From: Opitutaceae bacterium
GTDB lineage: Bacteria > Verrucomicrobiota > Verrucomicrobiia > Opitutales > Opitutaceae
DNA: 33,575 nucleotides
Assembly: GCA_028822375.1 (NCBI GenBank)
Contig: JAPKDW010000018.1
Span: forward strand, 1 to 33,575
Direction: 5' to 3'
Shown here piece after piece: positions 8,295 through 15,383 of this stretch (the stretch's first letter is position 1; the number at the start of each line of letters is the position of its first letter). Under the pieces are notes generated by a model that was not told the DNA's origin, did not search any database, and saw only the letters and a list, made by a program, of their open reading frames with translations. A program made the translations under genes and the position numbers.

Positions 8295-8371
8295 GTAGGA
8301 GCGGGTTTACCCCGCGATAATGCCTGTCCATACCATAAAAATTTAAAATCGCGGGATAAACCCGCTCCTAC
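8295..8371. repeat. REP-like inverted repeat, 24-bp arms
   Basis: Left arm 8295-8318 starts GTAGGAGCGGGTTTA; right arm 8348-8371 is its reverse complement with one mismatch. A 29-base AT-rich loop separates them. The arm core resembles known REP/BIME-type palindromes of other bacteria, which are moved by RAYT transposases. It fills much of the 295-base gap (8256-8550) between the TatT-like and dctP genes. The transcript could fold into a strong stem that protects or ends the upstream mRNA. A weaker 6-bp hairpin (TCCTAG/CTAGGA, 8434-8454) lies downstream; I see no clear promoter. Confidence 0.8.
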
Positions 8372-8550
8372 ACGGTGGCGCGAGACGTCCCGGCTCGCGT
8401 CTTGCGGTAGCAAGATCGACTGTGTAGATACTTTCCTAGGCACTTTTTCTAGGACGGAAAACCGGAAATAATGAAACGTTTCGGAGTAATTGCTGTTTTA
8501 TTGGAGTAAAACCTTGAATTCGTCCGTTAATCTAAGAGAACGCCTTTTCC

Positions 8551-9567
8551 ATGACCTACGCATCTAGATACCTACGCAGCCTTTTGGGCTTAGCGGTTAT
8601 TACAGTCTTTTTCACTGCGCTTGGCCTAAGCGCGCCGCTTCGCTTGGCCACGTTGGCGCCGAAGGACACGTCTTTCGACAAAGCCCTTCGTCGGATGGGG
8701 CAAACCTGGAAGAAGGAGACGAATGGCAAAGTGGAATTGATGGTCTACGCTGGTGGAAGCCAAGGCAGCGAGTCGGAGCTGATCAAGAAAATGCGCATCA
8801 ATCGTCTGCATGCAGCGCTATTGTCCGGTATTGGATTGTCGGAAATCGATGAAAGCGCGGCGGTTTTCCAAAAGGTCCCGCTATTGTATCGGAGCCTTGA
8901 AGAACTTGAGTATGTCATGAAGGAAATGGCGCCGGTAATGGAAGAAAGAATACGTGAAAAAGGTTTCGTTGTCTTGAGCTGGATCGATAGCGGCTGGGTT
9001 CGCGTTTTCAGCAAGAATGAAATTCTAACGCCATCGGACATGGCGAAGAGCAAACTCTTTACCTGGTCGGGTGACCCGAAGCAGACGGATTTGTTGAAGA
9101 AAATTGGATTTCGCCCGGTAGCAATCGACAGTACCGAGATCGTCTCAAGTATGACGACCGGTTTGATCGATACGGTACCGATGCCCCCTTTTTACGCTTT
9201 GGCTACGCAAACTTATAACACAGCTCCGCACATGTTGAATTTCAACTATGCTCCGATTACGGGAGCGATCGTTATATCGGAAAAAATGTGGCTGCGATTT
9301 TCCGAGGAAGATCGGAAGGCGATGAAAGCCGCTGCGATCGAAACGGGTAAAGAAATGACTGCTTCGGGGCGCGAGGAAAGCGAAGCGTCGATTCGTGTCA
9401 TGCGCGATACGTGGGGCTTGAAGGTTAGCGAGCTGGACGACGCATCGCGGGATCAATGGCAGACGGTTGCGAAGGAAGCTTACGACTACATTCGAGGCAA
9501 TACGGTGCCGGCTGAAGTCTGGGATAAGATGGTTCAGACTTTGGAGGAATACCGCTCGGCTAATTAG
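8551..9567 (+). CDS. dctP: TRAP transporter solute-binding protein, DctP family
   Basis: A 338-residue periplasmic protein with a signal peptide (about residues 1-28, hydrophobic run LLGLAVITVFFTALGLS, cut before APLRLATLAP). The mature start LATLAPKDTSFDKALRRMGQTWKKETNGKVELMVYAGGSQGSE is typical of DctP-type receptors. Other family marks are LLSGIGLSEI, GDPKQTDLLKKIGFRPVAI and DTVPMPPFYALATQTYNTAPHMLNFNYAPITGAIVIS. The usual arginine that salt-bridges an organic-acid carboxylate is not obvious in the expected GxxxR context. The ligand is therefore open; the presence of TatT suggests a hydrophobic or non-classical substrate. The dctQM gene follows 63 bases on. Confidence 0.92.
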   Translation: MTYASRYLRSLLGLAVITVFFTALGLSAPLRLATLAPKDTSFDKALRRMGQTWKKETNGKVELMVYAGGSQGSESELIKKMRINRLHAALLSGIGLSEIDESAAVFQKVPLLYRSLEELEYVMKEMAPVMEERIREKGFVVLSWIDSGWVRVFSKNEILTPSDMAKSKLFTWSGDPKQTDLLKKIGFRPVAIDSTEIVSSMTTGLIDTVPMPPFYALATQTYNTAPHMLNFNYAPITGAIVISEKMWLRFSEEDRKAMKAAAIETGKEMTASGREESEASIRVMRDTWGLKVSELDDASRDQWQTVAKEAYDYIRGNTVPAEVWDKMVQTLEEYRSAN

Positions 9568-9603
9568 GAGGCTTTAAAATAGGACCGTTTCGTTGGTTCA
9601 GTT

Positions 9604-9626
9604 CCCCCTTGCGTTTGGCTTGGGGG
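9604..9626 (+). promoter_or_regulatory. Hairpin covering the G-rich ribosome-binding region of dctQM
   Basis: CCCCC (9604-9608) can pair with GGGGG (9622-9626), with a further two-pair inner stem across an internal T-T loop; TATTTT follows. The 3' arm is also the only Shine-Dalgarno-like sequence before the TTG start at 9631. The element could cut translation or transcription of the permease relative to the binding protein. This is inferred from sequence alone. Confidence 0.45.
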
Positions 9627-9630
9627 TATT

Positions 9631-11562
9631 TTGATATTTCGCGTGGAAAATGCGGATTCTTCATCATCGCCGGAGAAAAGCGACGCGACTGGCTTGAATT
9701 TAGTTGTGGGTAAAATGGTTGCTTATTGGGGCCGGATTGAGAACTGGCTCATAACGTTCGCCTTGGGGGCGATGATGCTGCTGCCGCTTCTGGAGATCGT
9801 CTTGCGTCAGTTTCGCTCTGGCATTTCGGGATCGGCGGAATTGCTTCAGCATTTGGTGCTTTTCGTGGCGATGCTCGGCGGAGCAATTGCGGCTCGGGAG
9901 AATCGTCTGCTTTCGCTTTCCACGTTCACGTCTTTTTTGAAAGGTCCTTGGAAGATAGCGGCGCAGTCGGTTAGTTCGACCGTCGCTTTGTTTGTCACGT
10001 TTACGATTGGCGTAGGTTGCTATCAGTTCATCAACACCGAAGGGATTGGGGGGACTGCTTTGTTCGCGGGTTTGCCGTCTTGGGTATTTATGAGCGTGAT
10101 GCCGATCGGCTTCGGTCTTTTGGCGGTTCGAATTTTGTGGTTGAGCGGTGATTCTTGGCGACTGCGGTTAATCCCACTTGTTGTGGGAGTAGTCTTGTTC
10201 GTGTTCTGCACGTATCATTTCGAAGCGGTTGAGTCGTTTGTATGGCCGCTTCTCATTCTGTTGATTATCGGGACAGTTGCGGGGGCTCCGCTATACGTGA
10301 CGATTGGCGGCGCGGCACTGATTATGAATTGGGGTTGGGGCGGCTACTTTCCCGAGGAGCGAGTCGAGATCGCGATTAACACTCAAGCGCAGACTTTGTA
10401 TAGCTTTATTCGCAATCCTTTGTTGGTGACCTTGCCGCTCTTTACTTTGGCGGGGTATTTTTTGGCGCAGGGGGATTCGTCGAAACGTTTGATCCGCCTG
10501 ATTCAATCGGTGTTCGGGGGCGTACGCGGAGGCGCGGTGATCGTTACGGTGGTCGTGTGCGCGTTTTTTACGACTTTCACTGGCGCGTCGGGGGTTACGA
10601 TTTTGGCTCTGGGAGGCTTGCTCATGCCAGTGCTCCAATCAGCTGGATACAGCGAGCGATCGAGTATTGGCATGTTGACCGGCGCGGGATCTCTAGGAAT
10701 TTTGTTCCCGCCGTGTTTACCGCTTATTTTGTATGCGGTGGTTGCTACGAATACGCAGCTGGTGAGTTTGTCGCTTAAGGATGTTTTTCTCGGTGGAGCG
10801 ATTCCGGGAACGTTGTTGGTTTTGATGACGATCGGTTGGGGAATGTGGAATCAGCCGAAGTTCGAGGGTGAGCGTTCTCCATTGGATTGGAACGAAATCC
10901 GTAAGGCATTCGTGGGCGCTTTAGGAGAACTGCTTTTGCCGGTCTTGACGCTTTTCGCTTTGTTCAGCGGATACGCGACGCCGATTGAAGCGGCTTCGGT
11001 TTCCGCGTTTTACGCGTTTCTGCTCTATCTTGTCGATGCGCATTGGGTGCGTAATGCTAATATCCGGACGGAGCTGCCGAAGATGGTATCGGAGTGCGGG
11101 TTGCTGGTCGGGGGCGTATTGTTGATTTTGGGAGTGGCGATGGGGCTGACGGATTATCTTATCTTCGCGATGATTCCTGACCAAATGGTGGAATGGGCTC
11201 AGGCGACGATTGAATCGAAATACGTGTTTCTGTTGGCGCTAAATGGAACGCTGATTTTGGTCGGCTGTTTAATGGATATTTTTTCCGCGATCATTGTGAT
11301 TGTTCCGTTGATCGTTCCTCTGGGGGTGGTTTTTGGAATTCATCCGGTTCATTTGGGCATCATCTTTCTCGCGAATCTGCAGTTGGGTTATCTCACGCCG
11401 CCGATCGGGATGAACTTGTTTCTAGCTTCCTATCGGTTCGGCAAACCGATGTCGGAAGTGATCAGGGCATCTCTACCATTGCTCGTTGTATTCGCAATTG
11501 GGGTACTGCTCATTACGTATGTGCCGATATTGACGACATGGCTACCGGATTTATTTCAGTAA
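9631..11562 (+). CDS. dctQM: TRAP transporter fused permease, DctQM
   Basis: A 643-residue inner-membrane protein in which the small (DctQ) and large (DctM) subunits are fused. The first about 190 residues form the four-helix DctQ part (LLPLLEIVLRQF, HLVLFVAMLGGAIAARENRLLSL). The rest is DctM, with PLYVTIGGAALI, RNPLLVTLPLFTLAGYFLAQGDSSKRLI, GGVRGGAVIVTVVVCAFFTTFTGASGVTILALGG, and ANLQLGYLTPPIGMNLFLASYRFGKPMSEV near the end. It transports solute with a Na+ or H+ gradient, using the upstream DctP. The start is TTG at 9631 preceded by GGGGG; GTG at 9643 is an alternative. Seven bases separate its stop from rsmE, so they are probably co-transcribed. Confidence 0.93.
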   Translation: MIFRVENADSSSSPEKSDATGLNLVVGKMVAYWGRIENWLITFALGAMMLLPLLEIVLRQFRSGISGSAELLQHLVLFVAMLGGAIAARENRLLSLSTFTSFLKGPWKIAAQSVSSTVALFVTFTIGVGCYQFINTEGIGGTALFAGLPSWVFMSVMPIGFGLLAVRILWLSGDSWRLRLIPLVVGVVLFVFCTYHFEAVESFVWPLLILLIIGTVAGAPLYVTIGGAALIMNWGWGGYFPEERVEIAINTQAQTLYSFIRNPLLVTLPLFTLAGYFLAQGDSSKRLIRLIQSVFGGVRGGAVIVTVVVCAFFTTFTGASGVTILALGGLLMPVLQSAGYSERSSIGMLTGAGSLGILFPPCLPLILYAVVATNTQLVSLSLKDVFLGGAIPGTLLVLMTIGWGMWNQPKFEGERSPLDWNEIRKAFVGALGELLLPVLTLFALFSGYATPIEAASVSAFYAFLLYLVDAHWVRNANIRTELPKMVSECGLLVGGVLLILGVAMGLTDYLIFAMIPDQMVEWAQATIESKYVFLLALNGTLILVGCLMDIFSAIIVIVPLIVPLGVVFGIHPVHLGIIFLANLQLGYLTPPIGMNLFLASYRFGKPMSEVIRASLPLLVVFAIGVLLITYVPILTTWLPDLFQ

Positions 11563-11569
11563 TAGCGCG

Positions 11570-12271
11570 ATGAATATCGTTTTGTTCGAGCCTGACGAGA
11601 TCGGCAAGGCGCTGGCGCTTTCCGATGAACGCGCGAAGCATATTTTAAATGTTTTGCGTCGCCAAGAAGGCGATACCTTCGATGCGGGTGTAATCGATGG
11701 TAAGCGGGGTAAAGCGACGGTGCAATCGATTGGCAATGAGTCGATCGACCTTCAATTCGACCTGCAGCATGAGGAACCTTTTTTGTTTCCGATCGATTTG
11801 ATCGTTGGTTTGTCTCGTCCTCAGACGAATCGAAAAATATTGCAGGAAGCCACTTCGATGGGTGTGCGAAGTTTGTCGTTCGTCACTACGGAGCGAGGGG
11901 AACCGTCGTATGCGACCTCGAAGCTGTGGACCACCGGGGAATGGCGTCGTCATGTGATTGCGGGAGTCGTTCAAGCCTACACCACTCGCATGCCGCAAGT
12001 GTCGTTCGGGATAAGCTTGGAAGCGGCGCTTGAGGCGAACGAAAGCGTCGAAGTTAAGATCGCATTGGACAACTACGAAGCGGAATCGGCTTTGAGCGAA
12101 GTCGATCGCGGGAGGGGTTCAATTGCTTTGGCTTTGGGGTCAGAGCGCGGTTGGGCGGGAGCGGAGCGCACGTTATTGCGAGAGCATCGTTTTCAGTTGG
12201 CTCATCTCGGATCGCGTCCTTTACGAACGGAAACGGCGGCCGTTGCAGGAATCGCGGTGCTGTTGAGCTAG
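11570..12271 (+). CDS. rsmE: 16S rRNA (uracil(1498)-N(3))-methyltransferase RsmE
   Basis: A 233-residue cytoplasmic enzyme of normal length. The N-terminal PUA-like part contains DERAKHILNVLRRQEGD; the C-terminal SPOUT (knotted) domain contains the SAM-binding signature LALGSERGWAGAE and the final LGSRPLRTETAAVAGIAVL, both diagnostic of RsmE. It methylates N3 of U1498 in 16S rRNA using S-adenosylmethionine. It begins eight bases after the dctQM stop, an association without an obvious functional reason, so it is probably a passenger in the same transcript. No clear terminator follows. Confidence 0.95.
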   Translation: MNIVLFEPDEIGKALALSDERAKHILNVLRRQEGDTFDAGVIDGKRGKATVQSIGNESIDLQFDLQHEEPFLFPIDLIVGLSRPQTNRKILQEATSMGVRSLSFVTTERGEPSYATSKLWTTGEWRRHVIAGVVQAYTTRMPQVSFGISLEAALEANESVEVKIALDNYEAESALSEVDRGRGSIALALGSERGWAGAERTLLREHRFQLAHLGSRPLRTETAAVAGIAVLLS

Positions 12272-12333
12272 TTTTTGAATCGCAACCGGGTTCATTCCTC
12301 GAAACCTGGAGGGCGAAGTAGGAAGCGTCAGCG

Positions 12334-12373
12334 AGGTATTAAAGGGTAGCGGCCGATCTCCGAGCGGCCATTT
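12334..12373 (+). repeat. Dispersed repeat, copy 1
   Basis: About 40 bases containing GTAGCGGCCGATCTCCGAGC. It matches an inverted copy at 27553-27593 with only a few substitutions and one indel. Its 3' half forms GGCCG/CGGCC ends around ATCTCCGAG. It directly abuts the end of a degenerate reductase fragment, suggesting it marks the junction where that gene was cut. The remainder of 12272-12333 holds nothing I recognise. Confidence 0.75.
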
Positions 12374-12380
12374 CCTCTTT

Positions 12381-12566
12381 TTAAAGCTGAACGATTACGT
12401 CGACCATGTCGGTGTCAAATTGCTTTAGAGGGCGAGCGGAGCGGTGAATGATCGTTACTTGCGAACCTGCTTGGGCAGCGATAAGCGCCTCTCGGACGAG
12501 GGCGATTCGAAGGTATTGATTATTTCCGGAATAGTGGGAAAGGTCGAATCTGACCAAAAAGGTCAA
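12381..12566 (-). pseudogene. Relic of a pyridine nucleotide-disulfide oxidoreductase
   Basis: The minus-strand translation ends with ALIAAQAGSQVTIIHRSARP followed by LKQFDTDMVDVIVQL and a stop. This matches the NAD(P)H-binding domain of glutathione reductase-like flavoproteins, where strand 2 reads AGxxVTxxHRxxRxLxxFDxDxV. Just upstream, IAL..E.A.LIAA recalls the GGGYIAxEFAxIAA helix but with an apparent two-codon insertion and loss of the glycine motif. Only about 50 residues of a protein of roughly 450 remain. The fragment ends eight bases from the dispersed repeat at 12334-12373. It overlaps the start of the OB-fold ORF on the other strand. It cannot make a functional enzyme. Confidence 0.55.
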
Positions 12567-12773
12567 GCGGTCGTAGTGCTTTCGGCCTCCTCTGTCCCAG
12601 CATCGGCGCGTTGCGCGTTTTCGTTGGAAACGAGCGAGAAGGCTCGTTTTTTGGCGAAAGGGGATACGGTCCGGATCAAGGGAGTCATTCGCTCGGGCGC
12701 AAGCAAGGACGAGGAATTGGGGCTTTACGCGGATGTGATCGTCGAGAAGTGCGATCTTGTTCCTGCAGAATGA
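12444..12773 (+). CDS. Small OB-fold protein (tRNA_anti-like), possibly truncated
   Basis: A 109-residue ORF. From about residue 25 it reads VLIISGIVGKVESDQKGQAV, then a VxCxF-like ARCAFSLETSEKARFLAKGDTVRIKGVIRSG and ends in VIVEKCDLV, the pattern of the tRNA_anti-like OB-fold family (KGDxVxxKG and final C-x-L/I). Family members are usually secreted or membrane-anchored with an N-terminal signal; none is present here. The first about 25 residues are antisense to the reductase relic and look non-native, so the true start or original N-terminus may have been lost. Function is unknown. Confidence 0.5.
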   Translation: MNDRYLRTCLGSDKRLSDEGDSKVLIISGIVGKVESDQKGQAVVVLSASSVPASARCAFSLETSEKARFLAKGDTVRIKGVIRSGASKDEELGLYADVIVEKCDLVPAE

Positions 12774-12952
12774 TTAAGTTCTCGACTTAAATTGGTGATC
12801 TTAAGTCACTTATTAGTAGGTGTTTAAGAATTCTAATTGTTGAGAGTGTTTTCTTTCTAGACAGAGGGGGTGTTTGGTGTAGTGTGCCGCTCTCTAATCG
12901 TGGTCTCAGGGAGAGCCTTGGGTCAATTTTTCGATTAGATAATAAAATAAAA

Positions 12953-12964
12953 TATAATACACAC
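12953..12964 (+). promoter_or_regulatory. Candidate -10 box placing transcription start at the csp ATG
   Basis: TATAAT at 12953-12958 lies six bases before the ATG at 12965, the spacing expected if transcription starts at or near the A of the start codon. The preceding sequence is very AT-rich and has no Shine-Dalgarno motif. A second -10-like GATAAT lies at 12938-12943. Neither has a strong -35 box. The 190 bases from 12774 hold no gene. Confidence 0.35.
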
Positions 12965-13159
12965 ATGGCAAAAGGAACAGTAAAGTGGTTTGATTCAGAA
13001 AAGGGCTACGGCTTCATTCAACAGAGTGAAGGCGGCGATGATCTTTTCGTACATCACACCGAAACAGATGGGTACGCCCTAAATGAAGGCGATACCGTCG
13101 AATACGAGATTGGCGAAGGACGTAAAGGTCCCTGCGCAACGAACGTAAAGAAGAGCTAG
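12965..13159 (+). CDS. Cold-shock domain protein, CspA family
   Basis: A 64-residue single cold-shock domain, the normal size. It starts MAKGTVKWFDSEKGYGFIQQ with RNP1 as KGYGFI; RNP2 is DLFVHHT (often VFVHFS). It ends EGRKGPCATNVKKS, matching the family's GPxAxNV. It binds single-stranded RNA/DNA and acts as an RNA chaperone. The ATG at 12965 is chosen because an upstream in-frame extension to 12884 has no family likeness. It is monocistronic, with a terminator at 13227-13255. Confidence 0.95.
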   Translation: MAKGTVKWFDSEKGYGFIQQSEGGDDLFVHHTETDGYALNEGDTVEYEIGEGRKGPCATNVKKS

Positions 13160-13226
13160 CAGTCCATCTCGGACCACTTGACTTGCAGGCGTTCTTAGAA
13201 CTCCTGCTATTTACTTTCAAAACATC

Positions 13227-13255
13227 AAAAGGAGAAGCTTCGGCTTCTCCTTTTT
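13227..13255 (+). terminator. Rho-independent terminator after csp
   Basis: A perfect 8-bp stem GGAGAAGC/GCTTCTCC closes a TTCG tetraloop (13231-13250), flanked by AAAA and TTTTT. It is 67 bases after the csp stop and is the best terminator in the window. Confidence 0.92.
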
Positions 13256-13358
13256 CGTGTCTGGATGGATTGGGCGGAAAGGGTGTCGTTTTGAGCGATA
13301 TTGCGTCGGCACAAGCTTGTCTAGGCATCGCGAGGTCGTTTTCAGTCCCTCTTAGGGC

Positions 13359-13554
13359 ATACGCGTCAACTTAACTCTATTTGAAGGAATTATTGCAGAT
13401 CCCACGCCGAAGTCTCGGCGTAGCTACCCCGACACGTCGGGGTGGTTTTGCTTCGCCATCTGCGCTCCACTCCGTCAGACGATTTCAGTTAAGTTGACGC
13501 GTATCCGCTGAGCGGGACGGGGTGGTTTTTAGACGATTTCAGTTAAGTTGACGC
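13359..13554. repeat. Compound repeat block (inverted and direct repeats)
   Basis: ATACGCGTCAACTTAACT at 13359-13376 is inverted perfectly at 13487-13504. A 24-bp unit starting AGACGATTTCAGTTAAG occurs twice in direct orientation (13477-13500 and 13531-13554), sharing that inverted core. Inside lie two hairpins, CGCCGA/TCGGCG (13405-13420) and CCCCGAC/GTCGGGG (13427-13442), and two copies of GGGGTGGTTTT. The structure looks like a small non-coding mobile element and its decayed second end. It fills most of the gene-free stretch 13160-13575 downstream of the polyamine/PspA operon; no typical U-tract terminator for that operon is seen. Confidence 0.75.
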
Positions 13555-13575
13555 CAATGCTCTTAAGGGGAAGGC

Positions 13576-14937
13576 CTATTTGCTGTTTTCCGGGAGGACG
13601 ACATCCGAGGCTTCGATGGTGATGAGCTCTTTTTTGGAAAAGGTTTGTTTGAGCTGGCGGAGACGCATGGCTTGGTTGCGGATGATTTGTTCGAAAAGGT
13701 TTCGAACGTAACGGCCATTTCCGAAATCGTCGCCAGTATCAGAGAGAGCGTATTGGAATACTTGGGAAAGGTTTTTTTCGGCCCCTTTAGACAGTTTGTA
13801 TTGGTTGTTCTCGCAGAAGATTTTGAAGATCTTGGACAGCTCTGTCGGGTTGAAGTCGGAGAACAAAATGGTTTTGCTGAAGCGCGACTTTAGGCCGGGA
13901 TTCGATTGGATGAACTCGTTCATATCGTTTGGATACCCTGCGACGATAACGATCAGGCGATCGCGATCGTCTTCCATGCGTTTGACGAGGGTATCGATGG
14001 CTTCGCTGCCGAAATCGTTTTCGCCGCCGATAAGGCTGTAGGCTTCGTCGACAAAGAGAACTCCATCGAGGGAGCTGTTTATGATTTCGGAGGTTTTGAT
14101 GGCGGTATGCCCAACGTATTGCCCGACAAGGCCCATGCGGTCGGTCTCGACGAGATGTCCTTTCTTGAGGATGTTCAGCTTTTTGAAGATACGGGCGAGG
14201 ATACGCGCGACGGTGGTCTTGCCGGTACCGGGATTGCCTGAGAAAACGAGGTGGAGGGAGAGGGCGGCAGTTTTCAGCTGGAGCTCTTCGCGTTGCTTTT
14301 GGATTTCTAGAAAGTGAACGAGTTTTTCGATCTCGTCTTTCACGCCTTTTAGCCCGACGAGGGCGTTTAGAGTGGCGAGTTCCTCCTCAAGGGTTTTGTC
14401 GTCGTTTTCGGGAGGCAGCGATGCTTCTTGAGTTGTATTCGTTTTTTGGACATTTTTGAAGATAGGGGCGCTATCGCGATCGAATAGGGCTCGTGCTTCG
14501 GACTCGGCCTTGACAGCGCGGGCTTTGTCTTTTGCTAGGAGGGTATCGGCGAAATTCGACAGAAGGATCTGTTCGTCGCTGCTGAGCGCTCCGTCGGCGA
14601 GGGCGAGGGTGTAAGCAGCCTTTAGGATCTCGGCTGCGAGTACGGGGTGTTTGCTTGCTGCGCGCAGCTGGGTGAGGTCGTAGTCAAACAGGCTTTCAAT
14701 GCGGGATTTAAGCAGGCTTTCGTAGGTGGGGGACCAACCCAGTACGGTGAAGGCAGCGCGGAGGAAAGCGCGTTCGCTGGCATTCGTGTCGCCATCGATC
14801 AGTCCGGTTAGGAAAAAGGCGAAGCGCAGCTCGAAATCGATTTCGAAATCAGAGCAGCCGTGAGCGTTTACAAGGGCTTGTTTAGTTGCGGAAAAATTCG
14901 AAAGACAAGCAGCGGCAACAACGTTTGAATCGTCCAT
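13576..14937 (-). CDS. TerB-like domain plus CbxX/CfxQ-type AAA+ ATPase
   Basis: A 453-residue cytoplasmic protein. Residues about 30-140 form a TerB-like helical domain (FFLTGLIDGDTNASERAFLR and LALADGALSSDEQILLSNFA, with the acidic metal-binding type loops). The AAA+ module runs from about 190 to 440: NALVGLKGVKDEIEKLV, Walker A GNPGTGKT (234-241), the pore-loop region GLVGQYVGHT, Walker B VLFVDEAY (293-300), IVIVAGYPNDM with sensor 1, and GNGRYVRNLFEQ with the second arginine region. CbxX/CfxQ proteins remodel partner complexes (CbbX acts on Rubisco), but no Rubisco gene is here. It is the last gene of the nine-gene run, 41 bases after speD. I infer it remodels a partner encoded in the run, perhaps PspA. 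Confidence 0.88.
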   Translation of the reverse strand: MDDSNVVAAACLSNFSATKQALVNAHGCSDFEIDFELRFAFFLTGLIDGDTNASERAFLRAAFTVLGWSPTYESLLKSRIESLFDYDLTQLRAASKHPVLAAEILKAAYTLALADGALSSDEQILLSNFADTLLAKDKARAVKAESEARALFDRDSAPIFKNVQKTNTTQEASLPPENDDKTLEEELATLNALVGLKGVKDEIEKLVHFLEIQKQREELQLKTAALSLHLVFSGNPGTGKTTVARILARIFKKLNILKKGHLVETDRMGLVGQYVGHTAIKTSEIINSSLDGVLFVDEAYSLIGGENDFGSEAIDTLVKRMEDDRDRLIVIVAGYPNDMNEFIQSNPGLKSRFSKTILFSDFNPTELSKIFKIFCENNQYKLSKGAEKNLSQVFQYALSDTGDDFGNGRYVRNLFEQIIRNQAMRLRQLKQTFSKKELITIEASDVVLPENSK

Positions 14938-14978
14938 AGCGTGTGATTGAGGAGAAAATCGATCTGCCTAGATGCTAA

Positions 14979-15377
14979 TCAATGATTGCTTGGCCCGCGC
15001 ATAATGGTTTTGGCGGAGCAGGTGGCGGGGGCGAAGCGCCGTCCTATTTCATCTTGTATTCGCTGGGCAATGTCAGGTTCGCCGCATGTGAAGATATCGA
15101 TCGCCGCGTAACTGTGTTCTGGCCAAGTGTGCACTGTAATATGGCTTTCCGCGATGACGACGACTCCAGACAGTCCGTGGGGGCTGAACTGATGGAAGAC
15201 TGATTTGACGACATGCGCTCCAGCCTGCGTAGCGGACTCGACCAGAGCGCTCTCAAGTTGCTCCTTCTCGAGGAGAAGCGCTTGAGGGCAATGGTCGAGT
15301 TCCAACAGGATATGGGTGCCAAGCGCATGTGTGTGCGCTTGGGCCACGGGGGAGGTGTTGTGTTCGTCTCTAAACAC
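14979..15377 (-). CDS. speD: S-adenosylmethionine decarboxylase proenzyme
   Basis: A 132-residue bacterial class 1B AdoMetDC. The self-cleavage site and active site are intact in IAESHITVHTWPEHSYAAIDIFTCGEP: cleavage between Glu77 and Ser78 (Ser78 becomes the pyruvoyl group), with His83 and Cys98 as the catalytic residues. FHQFSPHGLSGVVV precedes it as in SpeH/SpeD. It makes decarboxylated AdoMet, the aminopropyl donor for spermidine synthesis. It begins six bases after the pspA stop, so the two genes are co-transcribed. The SpeE-like aminopropyltransferase that would use the product is the first gene of the same run. Confidence 0.95.
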   Translation of the reverse strand: MFRDEHNTSPVAQAHTHALGTHILLELDHCPQALLLEKEQLESALVESATQAGAHVVKSVFHQFSPHGLSGVVVIAESHITVHTWPEHSYAAIDIFTCGEPDIAQRIQDEIGRRFAPATCSAKTIMRGPSNH

Positions 15378-15383
15378 GTGCGC

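Noticed and set aside
8265-8471. ORFs on both strands across the REP-like palindrome
   Set aside because: They are translations of the inverted repeat arms.
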